A DNA stretch of 64,000 nt from Azophilus sp963663395 (GTDB lineage Bacteria > Pseudomonadota > Gammaproteobacteria > Pseudomonadales > Azotimanducaceae). Location of the stretch: positions 3,410,001 through 3,474,000 of the forward strand of contig OY760226.1 in assembly GCA_963663395.1 (NCBI GenBank), given 5' to 3'. A model generated the notes under the pieces. The model ran no database searches. It saw nothing but the letters and a program-made list of their open reading frames with translations, and was not told where the DNA came from. A program made the position numbers and the translations under genes. Positions 53,110 through 61,288 of this stretch are shown one piece after another. The stretch's first letter is position 1. Each line of letters opens with the position of its first letter.

Positions 53110-53436
53110 CTACAGCGTGTGGGTGTGGCGTTCCGAAGCCACCGCCCCCGCCAGGCAGTTCTCGATCTTGCGGCGCATCGACTCGTCGCCGTCGAACCCG
53201 ATGCCCACGCCAGCGGTTCGGTCGCCCTGAGCGCCTTGCGGGGTAATCCAGACCACCGTGCCCGGCAGCCGAAGCGTCTCCGGCTCCTGCATGAAATCGA
53301 GCGATATGCATACGGCCTCGCCGAGCGTGAACTCGGCATCGGTGGGTATGAACAGCCCGCCATTCCCGACAAACGGCAGGTAACACTCGTAGAGCGTCAT
53401 GCGGTCCTTTATTGCCAGGTTCAGCGTTTGCATCAT
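53110..53436 (-). CDS. pilZ: PilZ domain protein of type IV pilus type
   Basis: This 108-residue PilZ protein starts near MMQTLNLAIKDRMTLYECYLPFVGNGGLFIPT and contains GEAVCISLDFMQEPETLRLPGTVVWITPQGAQG and TAGVGIGF. The classical PilZ protein of Pseudomonas, next to holB and tmk, is needed for type IV pilus biogenesis and lacks the RxxxR c-di-GMP motif. This one also lacks it. The position after holB supports the assignment. A longer frame to 53529 is not needed. Confidence 0.88.
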   Translation of the reverse strand: MMQTLNLAIKDRMTLYECYLPFVGNGGLFIPTDAEFTLGEAVCISLDFMQEPETLRLPGTVVWITPQGAQGDRTAGVGIGFDGDESMRRKIENCLAGAVASERHTHTL

Positions 53437-53526
53437 GCGTAAAGCGGTCCCTGAGAGCCGAGCCGCATCCGCGACGCGGCAAGCGCTTACCCGGCGCGAA
53501 ACCAGGCTTGCACGGAACAGTTCTCC

Positions 53527-53547
53527 CACGTCCGGCAGCGAGCTGGC
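53527..53547 (+). repeat. Dispersed repeat segment X, copy 2
   Basis: It matches the minus strand of 25847-25867 at 20 of 21 positions. Here it is followed by TGGAAACTT, a variant of segment Y. Confidence 0.6.
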
Positions 53548-53620
53548 TGGAAACTTGCGTGGAACAAGATCCTCATGTGGTTCCTAAGCTTCTATGGAAC
53601 AGGCGCCAGCACCGGGCAGC

Positions 53621-53638
53621 GAGTTCGCATGCGAACTC
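53621..53638. repeat. Perfect 18-bp palindrome followed by T4
   Basis: GAGTTCGCATGCGAACTC is its own reverse complement. Folded, it gives a 7-bp stem with a CATG loop, and TTTT follows on the plus strand. No plus-strand gene ends here, so a protein-binding site or the end of an unannotated small RNA are the options. Confidence 0.55.
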
Positions 53639-53678
53639 TTTTCCGTAATGCGGCGTTGTTCCTTTCGCTCAGCGTCCC

Positions 53679-53704
53679 GGCGAGCCGGGTTGGAAACTCC
53701 TAGT
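53679..53704 (+). repeat. Dispersed repeat segment Y, copy 2
   Basis: It matches 25912-25937 at 23 of 26 positions, with TTGGAAACTCCTAGT identical. The CCCGG/CCGGG hairpin overlaps its left end. Confidence 0.6.
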
Positions 53705-53791
53705 GTCCCCAGATCCCAGGGGCACCACCAGAGCAACACTCCCGTAACAGCGTGCGGATCTGTCGGAAAGCGGTGTAGGTCAGGTCTTCAT

Positions 53792-54652
53792 TCAACGCCG
53801 CTGAACCAGCAATTGCCACTTATGGCAGAGGCGCTCCAACAGGAGCCTCACATTGGCTGCGCTCGACCGGTTGACCTGGTCGTGAAAGCGCGTCAATTCA
53901 TCGGCGAAGGCAAACGCCCTGCGTCGGTTCCGGTCACGTCCTGCCGGGAAGTCGGGGTCCTGCGCAAGGTTGCGCACCAGCCAGCGGGTCCAGCGGGCGC
54001 CCAGGCGCGATGCATCAAGCCCCAGCATTTCATCTACGACCGGCCGGCCAGCCGCCAGGTCGCTCAGCAGTTCGCCCATGGGGCGTTCCCCGGCCTCGGC
54101 TCCGAGCACAGCCTGCAGGGGCGCGCCGTCATAGTCGTCGAGCAGCGCTTTTGCCGCCGGCTCCCGCAACCAGTCCGCCGCCGCGGCGCGGGCCCGGGGA
54201 ATGGTGAACGCCTGGCAGCGGCTCAGCACCGTAGGCGCCATGGATCCGGCACTGTCGCTACCCAGGATGAGGAACATCGACCCGGGCGGCTCTTCGAGCG
54301 TCTTCAGCAACGCGTTCTGCGCGTTGACGTTCATGCTGTGGGCGCTCTCGACTACAGCGACCTTGGCCCCCGCGATCTGCGGCGTGCGGGGGGCGAACTC
54401 CGCCAGCGCCCTGATCTGTTCAATCTTGATCGATCCGCCTTCGGGCGCGACCCACCGCAAATCGGGATGCGCCAGGCTCCTCGCCCGGGCTGACGAATCG
54501 ATGCCGAGCAACTTCAATGCCAGCCATCCGCAGAGTTCCGTTTCACCCCACCCGGGGTAGCCGGACAACAGGACGGCATGGGGCAGCCGCCCGTTGTCCA
54601 TGGCGGCGCCCAGGCTGGCCTTTACGCCGGACTGCCAGGGCAGGTCCATCAA
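53792..54652 (-). CDS. holB: DNA polymerase III delta' subunit
   Basis: This clamp-loader subunit is 286 residues long. The N-terminal AAA-like fold has a P-loop relic GYPGWGET, in which Glu replaces the Lys, in line with the non-ATP-binding delta'. Also seen are LLKTLEEPPGSMFLILGSD (SRC region nearby as LSRCQAF) and VVESAHSMNVNAQNALL. The zinc-finger cysteines seen in E. coli delta' are not visible. It overlaps tmk by four bases and is followed by the structured spacer and pilZ. Confidence 0.92.
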   Translation of the reverse strand: MMDLPWQSGVKASLGAAMDNGRLPHAVLLSGYPGWGETELCGWLALKLLGIDSSARARSLAHPDLRWVAPEGGSIKIEQIRALAEFAPRTPQIAGAKVAVVESAHSMNVNAQNALLKTLEEPPGSMFLILGSDSAGSMAPTVLSRCQAFTIPRARAAAADWLREPAAKALLDDYDGAPLQAVLGAEAGERPMGELLSDLAAGRPVVDEMLGLDASRLGARWTRWLVRNLAQDPDFPAGRDRNRRRAFAFADELTRFHDQVNRSSAANVRLLLERLCHKWQLLVQRR

Positions 54653-55278
54653 TTCCCCCCGGCCCGCCGGAGCAGCGGCGTCAGCGCCTCGACGATGTCG
54701 GCCTGCACCCGGTCAAGCGCCTGCGCGGCATCGATAACCACGCAACGCGAGAGCTCCGCCGCGCGCTGCAGGTAGCCGGCGCGAACCCGCTCGAAGAAAT
54801 CGCGTTGTTCGCGCTCGAAGCGATCCCTGATGCGTCCGGACAGGCGCGACGCAACCGCATCGACGGGCGCATCGAGAATCAGGGTCAGATCCGGTTGCAA
54901 TTCTCCGTGCACCAGCTTCTCCAGTGCCGCAATGATTGCCCTGTCGAAACCCCGGCCGCCGCCCTGGTAGGCGTATGTGGCATCCGTGAAACGGTCGCTG
55001 ACCACCCAGGTCCCGGCCTGCAGCGCCGGTTCAATGGTTCTCGCCAGGTGCTGACCGCGCGCCGCGAAGACGAGCAGCAATTCGGCAATATCAGCCACGG
55101 GCTCATCGCGCACCGCCAGCAACAGGTCGCGGATTTCCTCGGCCAGGGGAGTGCCCCCCGGCTCCCGCGTCTGCAGGACGTCGATGCCGGCCCGGCGAAC
55201 GGTTGCGCAGACGAAGTCGAGATTGGTGGTCTTGCCGACGCCCTCGGTCCCTTCGAGAGTAATGAAGGCGCCGCGCAA
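54649..55278 (-). CDS. tmk: Thymidylate kinase
   Basis: It phosphorylates dTMP to dTDP. The 209 residues have the P-loop LEGTEGVGKTTN (8-19), TREPGGTPLAEEIRDLLL, VVSDRFTDATYAYQGGGRG and DLTLILDAPV. It lies in the mltG-tmk-holB order and is one base from mltG. Confidence 0.96.
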   Translation of the reverse strand: MRGAFITLEGTEGVGKTTNLDFVCATVRRAGIDVLQTREPGGTPLAEEIRDLLLAVRDEPVADIAELLLVFAARGQHLARTIEPALQAGTWVVSDRFTDATYAYQGGGRGFDRAIIAALEKLVHGELQPDLTLILDAPVDAVASRLSGRIRDRFEREQRDFFERVRAGYLQRAAELSRCVVIDAAQALDRVQADIVEALTPLLRRAGGN

Positions 55279-55279
55279 C

Positions 55280-56293
55280 TCAGTTCGCCTGCAACTGATA
55301 CTTGTTCACGGCTGCCTGGTGTTCCTCGAGGGTTGTCGAGAACTCGCTGCTGCCATCGCCGCGGGAGACGAAGTAGAGATAGGGCGCGCCACTCGGATGC
55401 ACCGCGGCGTGCAGTGAATCCGCGCCGGGCATTCCTATGGGAGTCGGCGGCAAGCCCTTGTGGACGTAGGTGTTGTATGGCGTGGGCTGCCTGAGGTGTG
55501 CCCTGGTGAGGTTCCCGTCGAACGCCTCGCCAAGACCGTATATGACGGTGGGGTCCACCTGCAGCCGCATGTTGCTCCTGAGACGAGCGGCGATCACCTG
55601 GCTGATGTCCGCCCGGTCGGCATTTCGGCCGGTCTCCTTTTCCACGATCGATGCAACCGTCAGCACTTCGTTCGGCGACCGATAAGGCAGGTCGGCGGCA
55701 CGGCCCGCCCAGGCCGCGTCGAGTTCCCTGCGCATCTTCAGGTGGGCCCGCATGAGCAGGTCCCGGTCCTCGTCTCCCGCCACGAAGCGATAGGTGTCCG
55801 GAAAGAACCAGCCTTCACCGTGACTCGTCCCCGCCTCGTCGTCAACGCCCAGTGCGGTCAGCAGCGTCGCCGGCGCGACGCTTTCAAGGGTACGGCCGAT
55901 CTTGGGGTGATCAGCCAGTGCCGCGAGTACGCTCGCGATGCGCGCGCCCTCGACGATGCGGAACCGGTAGGAGATCACGTCTCCGGCAACGATGCGCGCC
56001 ACCAGCCGCTGGGGCGTATCGCCGGGGGTCACCACGTATTCACCGACCTTGAGGTCGCCGGCAAGCCCGACGATTTGTGTTGTCCAGCGCAGCCGGCGCG
56101 GTTGGTCGAGCAGCCCGGCCTGCTCCATCCTCCGGGCAACATCGCCGACCGTGTCGCCCTCGCGGACAACGACCGTACTCGGCTCGTCGACAGTCAACGG
56201 CGATGTCCACCATCGATAAAGAGACCAGGCAAAATAGCCGGAAGCGGCCGCAACGATAAGCAGAATGCCGATCCAGCCGCGCATCCGGCTCAC
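55280..56293 (-). CDS. mltG: Endolytic murein transglycosylase MltG (YceG)
   Basis: It cleaves nascent peptidoglycan strands at the inner membrane and may set glycan length. The 337 residues contain one N-terminal membrane segment (GILLIVAAASGYFAWSLY), a LysM-like region, and the catalytic block EVLTVASIVEKETG with the Glu, followed by RLQVDPTVIYGLG and YNTYVHKGLPPTPI. It lies directly after fabF, since pabC is missing from its usual place. Confidence 0.95.
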   Translation of the reverse strand: MSRMRGWIGILLIVAAASGYFAWSLYRWWTSPLTVDEPSTVVVREGDTVGDVARRMEQAGLLDQPRRLRWTTQIVGLAGDLKVGEYVVTPGDTPQRLVARIVAGDVISYRFRIVEGARIASVLAALADHPKIGRTLESVAPATLLTALGVDDEAGTSHGEGWFFPDTYRFVAGDEDRDLLMRAHLKMRRELDAAWAGRAADLPYRSPNEVLTVASIVEKETGRNADRADISQVIAARLRSNMRLQVDPTVIYGLGEAFDGNLTRAHLRQPTPYNTYVHKGLPPTPIGMPGADSLHAAVHPSGAPYLYFVSRGDGSSEFSTTLEEHQAAVNKYQLQAN

Positions 56294-56313
56294 GAGAATT
56301 CAGGATTCCCGAT

Positions 56314-57549
56314 TCATACGGCGCCGAAGATGACCGTACCGTTGGTGCCGCCGAAGCCGAAGGAGTTGCTCAAGCCCACTTGCACGGGCATCTCCCGTGC
56401 CTGGTTCGGCACATAGTCGAGATCGCATTCCTCCCCCGGGTTTTCCAGGTTGATGGTCGGGGGGCACACCTGGTCACGGATCGCCATGATGGTGAATATC
56501 GCTTCCACCGAACCCGCTGCGCCGAGCAGATGCCCCGTCATCGACTTCGTGGAACTGATCGCGATGTCGGTGTCCTGCCCGAACACGTGCTTGATCATCT
56601 TGGTTTCGGCCACGTCGCCAAGGGGCGTCGAGGTGCCGTGCGCATTGATGTAGTCGACGCTCTCCGGGGCGAGGCCGGCATCGCGCAGGGCGTTTTCCAT
56701 GCAGGCGATGCCACCGGCTCCGGTCTCCAGCGGACTGGTAATGTGATGGGCATCCCCGCTCATGCCGAAACCGAGCAACTCCGCGTAGATGTCCGCACCC
56801 CGCCGACGCGCGCGTTCATACTCCTCGAGCACGACAACGCCGGCGCCTTCGCCGAGCACGAAGCCGTCCCGGTCCCTGTCCCAGGGCCGGCTGGCCGCCT
56901 CCGGATCGTCATTTCGCGTCGACAGCGCCTTCATGGTGGCAAACGCGGCGACGGTGATCGGTGACGTGCCGTACTCGGATCCACCGGCAACCATGACGTC
57001 GGCATCGCCATGCTCGATGAGGCGGGCCGCCAGGCCGATGCTGTGGGTTCCCGTGGTGCACGCCGTGGCAAGCGCCAGGTTGGGCCCCGTGTACCCGTAC
57101 ATGATGGACAGGTTGCCGCTGACCATGTTGACCACGGTTGCGGGGATAAAGAAGGGTGAAATGCGCCTGGGTCCGCGCTTGATCAGAACCGAGTGGGTGT
57201 CCTCGATGGTCTGCAGGCCGCCGATCCCGGACCCGACGGCAATACCGTAGCGATGGGCGTCATCCGGTTCCCGGGGCAGGCCCGCGTCTTCGATGGCCTG
57301 GACCCCCGCGGCGATGCCGTACTGGATGAAGGCATCGCGGCGGCGCACCTCCTTGGGCTCCATGTAGCGGTTCGCCTCGAAGTTCTGCACCTGGGCGGCG
57401 ATGGTGACCGAATAGCCCTCGGTATCGAACTTGTCCAGACGGCCCACGCCGCTGGTTCCGGCCACGGCGTTACGCCAGGCATCTTCGACGCTGTTACCGA
57501 GGGGCGAAATCGCGCCCAGCCCGGTGATAACCACTCTGCGCTTCGTCAT
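56314..57549 (-). CDS. fabF: 3-oxoacyl-ACP synthase II (beta-ketoacyl-ACP synthase)
   Basis: It elongates acyl-ACP in fatty-acid synthesis. The 411 residues have the catalytic Cys164 in ATACTTGTHS, His in NAHGTSTPLGD, His in KSMTGHLLGAAG, and a final GFGGTNGT. The start MTKRRVVITGLG is typical. It lies 60 bases downstream of acpP. Confidence 0.97.
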   Translation of the reverse strand: MTKRRVVITGLGAISPLGNSVEDAWRNAVAGTSGVGRLDKFDTEGYSVTIAAQVQNFEANRYMEPKEVRRRDAFIQYGIAAGVQAIEDAGLPREPDDAHRYGIAVGSGIGGLQTIEDTHSVLIKRGPRRISPFFIPATVVNMVSGNLSIMYGYTGPNLALATACTTGTHSIGLAARLIEHGDADVMVAGGSEYGTSPITVAAFATMKALSTRNDDPEAASRPWDRDRDGFVLGEGAGVVVLEEYERARRRGADIYAELLGFGMSGDAHHITSPLETGAGGIACMENALRDAGLAPESVDYINAHGTSTPLGDVAETKMIKHVFGQDTDIAISSTKSMTGHLLGAAGSVEAIFTIMAIRDQVCPPTINLENPGEECDLDYVPNQAREMPVQVGLSNSFGFGGTNGTVIFGAV

Positions 57550-57609
57550 GCTCCTGCCGGGACTGTCGATTCGGCGGGGCCCTTGGGGGGCTGTGTGAGG
57601 CGGCCCTGC

Positions 57610-57843
57610 CTACTGGTGGGCGAGAATATAGCCGATGGCTTCCTTGACCGTCGTGATCTTCTCGGCTTCCTCGTCGGGAATTTCGGTTTCGAACTCCTCT
57701 TCGAGAGCCATTACCAGCTCGACCGTGTCGAGCGAATCCGCACCGAGATCTTCAACGAAAGAGGCTTCGTCCTTCACCTCTTCCTCCTTAACGCCAAGCT
57801 GTTCGCAAATCAGCTTCTTGACCCGTTCTTCGACACTACTCAT
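57610..57843 (-). CDS. acpP: Acyl carrier protein
   Basis: This small acidic carrier of fatty-acyl chains has 77 residues. Ser37 in DLGADSLDTVELVM is the phosphopantetheine site. It is strongly acidic and has the usual start MSSVEERVKKLICEQLGV. A 262-base gap with tandem repeats separates it from fabG, more than is usual. Confidence 0.98.
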   Translation of the reverse strand: MSSVEERVKKLICEQLGVKEEEVKDEASFVEDLGADSLDTVELVMALEEEFETEIPDEEAEKITTVKEAIGYILAHQ

Positions 57844-58020
57844 GCTGGTTGATGTCTCCCAATCCTGTTACCGGGGGGCAGAGCGGAGCGCGCATTCTAT
57901 AGATGGGACCGGGGCAGTTCAAGGTAACGCACCGGCACCGCGCCAGCCCCGAAACCGCACCCAAGCGGCCCCGCAAGGCCTTGATTTCGCAGACTCCGCG
58001 AGCAATTGCCGCGGCTGAGC

Positions 58021-58112
58021 GCGAACGGCTGCCGCGTCTGGACGCGAACGGCTGCCGCGTCTGAACGCGAACGGCTGCCGCGTCTGAACGCAAGCGGGTG
58101 CCACGTCAGACC
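58021..58112. repeat. Tandem 23-bp repeats between acpP and fabG
   Basis: Three units near GCGAACGGCTGCCGCGTCTG (23-base period) are almost identical at 58021-58089. A diverged copy at 58090-58112 reaches the fabG stop codon, and a more diverged copy may precede at about 57998-58020. Each unit holds a short ACGCG/CGCGT inverted repeat. Lack of unique spacers argues against CRISPR. Confidence 0.8.
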
Positions 58113-58843
58113 ACGTGCAGTCCGCCGTTGACGTGCAAAGTCTCGCCGGTGATGTATCCGGCGGCGTCGCTCACCAGGAACGCGACCGCTTCGGCGATGT
58201 CGGAAGCCGTGCCCATTCGACCCAGGGGGATGCGCGCCAACAGCTCGCCGGCCTGGTTGTCGGACAGCTTGGCGGTCATGTCGGTGGCGATATAGCCCGG
58301 CGCGACGGCGTTGACGGTGATGCCGCGCGAAGCGACCTCCTGGGCAAGGGAACGGGTAAATCCCTCGACGCCGGCCTTGGAGGCGACGTAGTTCGTCTGG
58401 CCGGGATTGCCGCTTCTTGCAACCACGGAACTGACGTTTACCACCCGGCCCCAGCGCGCCCGCAGCATGCCGCGCAACACCGGCCTGGTGACGCGGTACA
58501 GGCCGCTCAGGTTGGTGTCGATCACGTCGCCCCACTCTTCCGGCTTCATGCGCAGCATCAGGTTGTCCCGGGTGATTCCCGCATTGTTGACCAATACCAG
58601 GGGCATGCCCGGCTCGTCCCTGATCTCGGAGAAGAACCGGTCGACATCGTCCGGGTCGCGGATGTCCAGGCGGCGGCCCACCACCGCGGGACCGAGGACT
58701 TTATCGATACGCGCCGCACCGTCATCGGTGGTCGCCGTGCCGATGACCCGCAGGTTGCGGGATGCCAGCAGCCTGGCGATGCCCGCTCCAATGCCCCGCG
58801 AGGCGCCGGTGACCAGCGCAATCCGGTCTGCCGGCCCGTTCAA
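58106..58843 (-). CDS. fabG: 3-oxoacyl-ACP reductase
   Basis: It reduces beta-ketoacyl-ACP with NADPH in the elongation cycle. The 245 residues have TGASRGIGAG (12-21), NNAG near 86, Ser138/139 and the catalytic Tyr152-x3-Lys156 (NYVASK). The ending YITGETLHVNGGLHV is typical. It overlaps fabD by four bases. The tandem-repeat spacer follows it, reaching into the stop codon. Confidence 0.96.
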   Translation of the reverse strand: MNGPADRIALVTGASRGIGAGIARLLASRNLRVIGTATTDDGAARIDKVLGPAVVGRRLDIRDPDDVDRFFSEIRDEPGMPLVLVNNAGITRDNLMLRMKPEEWGDVIDTNLSGLYRVTRPVLRGMLRARWGRVVNVSSVVARSGNPGQTNYVASKAGVEGFTRSLAQEVASRGITVNAVAPGYIATDMTAKLSDNQAGELLARIPLGRMGTASDIAEAVAFLVSDAAGYITGETLHVNGGLHVV

Positions 58844-59766
58844 GCCATTGACTCCAATGCAGCGTTCAGTCCGTCCAGGTCACCAATCGCCGCGGTTGGC
58901 AAGGACCGATCGATGCGTCTCGCCAGCCCGGCAAGCACCTTGCCGGGACCGCACTCCACCAGGGTATCGACACCGAGTGCCTTAAGTCCGTGCACGCAAT
59001 TGATCCAGAAAACGGGCGTGGTGAGCTGGGCGAGCAGCTTTTCGCGAATGTCCGCCACCGAACCGGCCACCTGCCCGTCGACGTTATGGAAGACATCGAT
59101 GTCAGGAAGGCGGATCGCCGTCGCCTCCAGGGCCTCGGCAAAGCGCTGCCCCGCGGGAGCCATGAGTTCGCAATGAAACGGGCCGCTCACGTCGAGCAGC
59201 ACGGCGCGGCGCGCGCCCGAGGCCTTGCACTGGTGCACGGCGCGCTCCACCGCCTGCGCCTCTCCGGCAATGACGGTCTGGCCGGGCGCGTTGAAGTTGG
59301 CCGCCGACACCACCCCTTCCACCTGCTCACAGCAGGCCTCCACGTCCGGGGCATCGAGACCGAGAATCGCCGCCATGGCGCCCTGCCCCCTCGGCACCGC
59401 CTCCTGCATGAGCCGGCCGCGCTGGTGAACCAGGCGCACGGCATCGACAAACTCTAACGCACCGCCGCAAACCAGGGCTGAATATTCCCCCAGGCTGTGG
59501 CCTGCCATGGCAATCGGGGTGATCCCGCCGTTGCGCTGCCAGATCTCCCACAGGGCAAAGCTTGCGGTCAGAAGAGCGGGTTGGGCCACCGCGGTGCCGG
59601 CCAGTGCCGTGTCCTCACCGCTCTGGGCGATTTCCCAGAGATCGATGCCGATCGCATCGCCCGCCTCCGCGAAGCGGCGCCGCACCGATTCATGCGCGCC
59701 GGCGACATCGCCGAGCATGCCAACGAACTGAGAACCCTGCCCGGGAAATACGAAACCGCAGGACAT
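58840..59766 (-). CDS. fabD: Malonyl-CoA-ACP transacylase
   Basis: It loads malonyl groups on ACP. The 308 residues have the start FVFPGQGSQFVGM, the nucleophile Ser91 in AGHSLGEY, the catalytic His in SGPFHCELM, and QLTTPVFWINCV and ECGPGKVLAGL near the end. It sits directly after rpmF with only 34 bases between, where plsX and fabH would normally lie. Confidence 0.96.
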   Translation of the reverse strand: MSCGFVFPGQGSQFVGMLGDVAGAHESVRRRFAEAGDAIGIDLWEIAQSGEDTALAGTAVAQPALLTASFALWEIWQRNGGITPIAMAGHSLGEYSALVCGGALEFVDAVRLVHQRGRLMQEAVPRGQGAMAAILGLDAPDVEACCEQVEGVVSAANFNAPGQTVIAGEAQAVERAVHQCKASGARRAVLLDVSGPFHCELMAPAGQRFAEALEATAIRLPDIDVFHNVDGQVAGSVADIREKLLAQLTTPVFWINCVHGLKALGVDTLVECGPGKVLAGLARRIDRSLPTAAIGDLDGLNAALESMA

Positions 59767-59800
59767 TCAAACGGTTGCCGGGTCGCCCGCAAGCGCCGGT

Positions 59801-59977
59801 TTATTCCTCGCGATTGACGACATGCCGACCGCGGTAGAAACCGTCGGCGGTGACGTGATGGCGCCGGTGGGTTTCACCCGTGGTCGGATCGATGGAAAGC
59901 GCCGGCTTCTTCAAGCTGTCGTGTGATCGCCGCTTGCCGCGGCGGGAGCGGGTTGTCCTGTTCTGTTGAACGGCCAT
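59801..59977 (-). CDS. rpmF: 50S ribosomal protein L32
   Basis: This short ribosomal protein of 58 residues starts at ATG 59977. The sequence begins AVQQNRTTRSRRGKRRSHDSL and ends RGRHVVNREE, with the conserved ALSIDPTTGETHRRHHV. It has no zinc-finger cysteines. It lies between yceD and fabD, the conserved place. Confidence 0.96.
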   Translation of the reverse strand: MAVQQNRTTRSRRGKRRSHDSLKKPALSIDPTTGETHRRHHVTADGFYRGRHVVNREE

Positions 59978-60001
59978 TCAGGTCTTCCTCCAGGTCGGCT
60001 T

Positions 60002-60565
60002 CTAGTCGCCTTTCTTCAGCGCGGCCAGGGCCCCGAAAGGGTTGTCTCCGCGCTCTGTTTCCGGCGGGTAGGCGAGCGGCGGCGCCTTCTCGCAATCCCG
60101 CCTGGCGCATGGCCTCAGGGGCAGCGCCAATATCAGTTCATCCTCGATCAACTCGGCCAGCGTCGGCTCGCACGATCCGAGTTCCAGGAAATCGCCCCTG
60201 GCGCCCAGCCGCGCCGCATCGGCCTCGCTGGTTGCGGCAACGACGGCGAAGTCGGTATCCAGATCAACCGGCACCACCTCGAGACACCGCTGGCAATCCA
60301 ACAGTACCGGGACGCTGAGCGTTCCCTCGATGCGGATGCCGCCATCGTCATCAGGCCCGAACGTCAACCGCGCCCGAACGCTTCCGTCCGGTTTGCAGAG
60401 CCTGCCGAACCGGGCCAGCTCACGGCAGTCGACAAGCCTTTCGACAACGGCTCCGCGTGCCGCCAACGTCACCAGGGGCAAGCGTTCGTCAGCACTCCTT
60501 CGGGCCACTGCGTTCTCCCGCGAAGGGATTCCTTCGCGCTCCGCGGCTGCAAGGGCGCGCATCAT
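60002..60565 (-). CDS. yceD: YceD/DUF177 family protein
   Basis: This cytoplasmic protein of 187 residues is the usual partner of rpmF, thought to act in 23S rRNA metabolism. It has the pair CQRC (LLDCQRCLEVVPVDL) and a second Cys pair near the end (RPCARRDCE), which could bind a metal. It is 24 bases before rpmF. The ATG at 60565 is chosen, and a GTG at 60583 would add six residues. It is divergent from maf. Confidence 0.88.
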   Translation of the reverse strand: MMRALAAAEREGIPSRENAVARRSADERLPLVTLAARGAVVERLVDCRELARFGRLCKPDGSVRARLTFGPDDDGGIRIEGTLSVPVLLDCQRCLEVVPVDLDTDFAVVAATSEADAARLGARGDFLELGSCEPTLAELIEDELILALPLRPCARRDCEKAPPLAYPPETERGDNPFGALAALKKGD

Positions 60566-60592
60566 AGGTACACGCCATGGCACTGTAAAGGT

Positions 60593-61228
60593 ATGCTCGG
60601 TCGCACCCTACCCGGACCCCCTGTCGTGACCGAACTGGTTCTTGCCTCTTCTTCACCCCACCGCCGGCAACTGCTGACCCGCCTGGGGCTGGATTTCGAG
60701 GCGATAGCCCCCAATCTGGACGAGACCCCGTTGCCCGGGGAGTGTGCCGAAGACCTCGTCGCCAGGCTTTCCGTCGCCAAGGCAAGGGCGGTCGCCCCGC
60801 AGTATCCGGGCGCCGTCGTCGTCGGCTCCGACCAGGTTGCCGTGGTCCCGCGCCGGAAGTCATCCGTCATTCTTGGCAAGCCGGACGACCATTCAGCCGC
60901 CATCGAACAGCTGAGCCTGCTGTCCGGGCGGCAAATCCGCTTCTTCACGGGCATCTGCGTGGTCGACCCCCGCGGCGGCGACGAGCTCGAAATCGAGGAA
61001 ACCCGGGTATCTTTCCGCACTCTGACCCGCCCTGAGATCGAGGCTTACGTGCACCGGGAGCAACCCTACGGCTGCGCCGGATCGTTCCGTTCCGAACGGC
61101 TCGGGATCACCCTCGTCGAGTCCATCCGGAGCGACGATCCGAATGCGCTGATCGGTCTGCCTTTGATCCGGCTGTGCCGAATGCTCAGGCAGGCCGGTTT
61201 GGACCCCCTGCGCCCCGAGCCGGATTGA
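60593..61228 (+). CDS. maf: Maf/YceF-family nucleotide pyrophosphatase
   Basis: It hydrolyses modified or excess nucleotides, likely m7GTP, as YceF does. Seen are LVLASSSPHRRQLL (S-S-S-x-R-R), DETPLPGE, VVGSDQVA with the catalytic Asp, the conserved RPEIEAYVHREQPYGCAGSFR and LIGLPL. A GTG at 60626 is an alternative start. It is divergent from yceD, as yceF is in E. coli. Confidence 0.93.
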   Translation: MLGRTLPGPPVVTELVLASSSPHRRQLLTRLGLDFEAIAPNLDETPLPGECAEDLVARLSVAKARAVAPQYPGAVVVGSDQVAVVPRRKSSVILGKPDDHSAAIEQLSLLSGRQIRFFTGICVVDPRGGDELEIEETRVSFRTLTRPEIEAYVHREQPYGCAGSFRSERLGITLVESIRSDDPNALIGLPLIRLCRMLRQAGLDPLRPEPD

Positions 61229-61288
61229 CCTTTCAGCTCCAGCTCGCCCGTTCTTTGCACATTGATTCTGGGAATATTCCATAAGGCA

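Larger units (their letters stand above)
53437..53791. other. Structured, gene-free spacer between pilZ and holB
   Basis: These 355 bases carry no gene but several inverted repeats: an 18-base perfect palindrome (53621-53638), a CCCGG-CGAG-CCGGG hairpin (53676-53689), and a GTG(T)CCCC/GGGGCAC pair near 53703-53725. It also has segments shared with the spacer near 25.9 kb. GGAACA occurs three times (53514, 53561, 53596). The other gaps in this operon are short, so this insertion is unusual. Confidence 0.5.

Noticed and set aside
58021..58112. CRISPR array
   Set aside because: The 23-bp units are directly adjacent with no unique spacers, there are no cas genes, and one unit reaches into the fabG stop.
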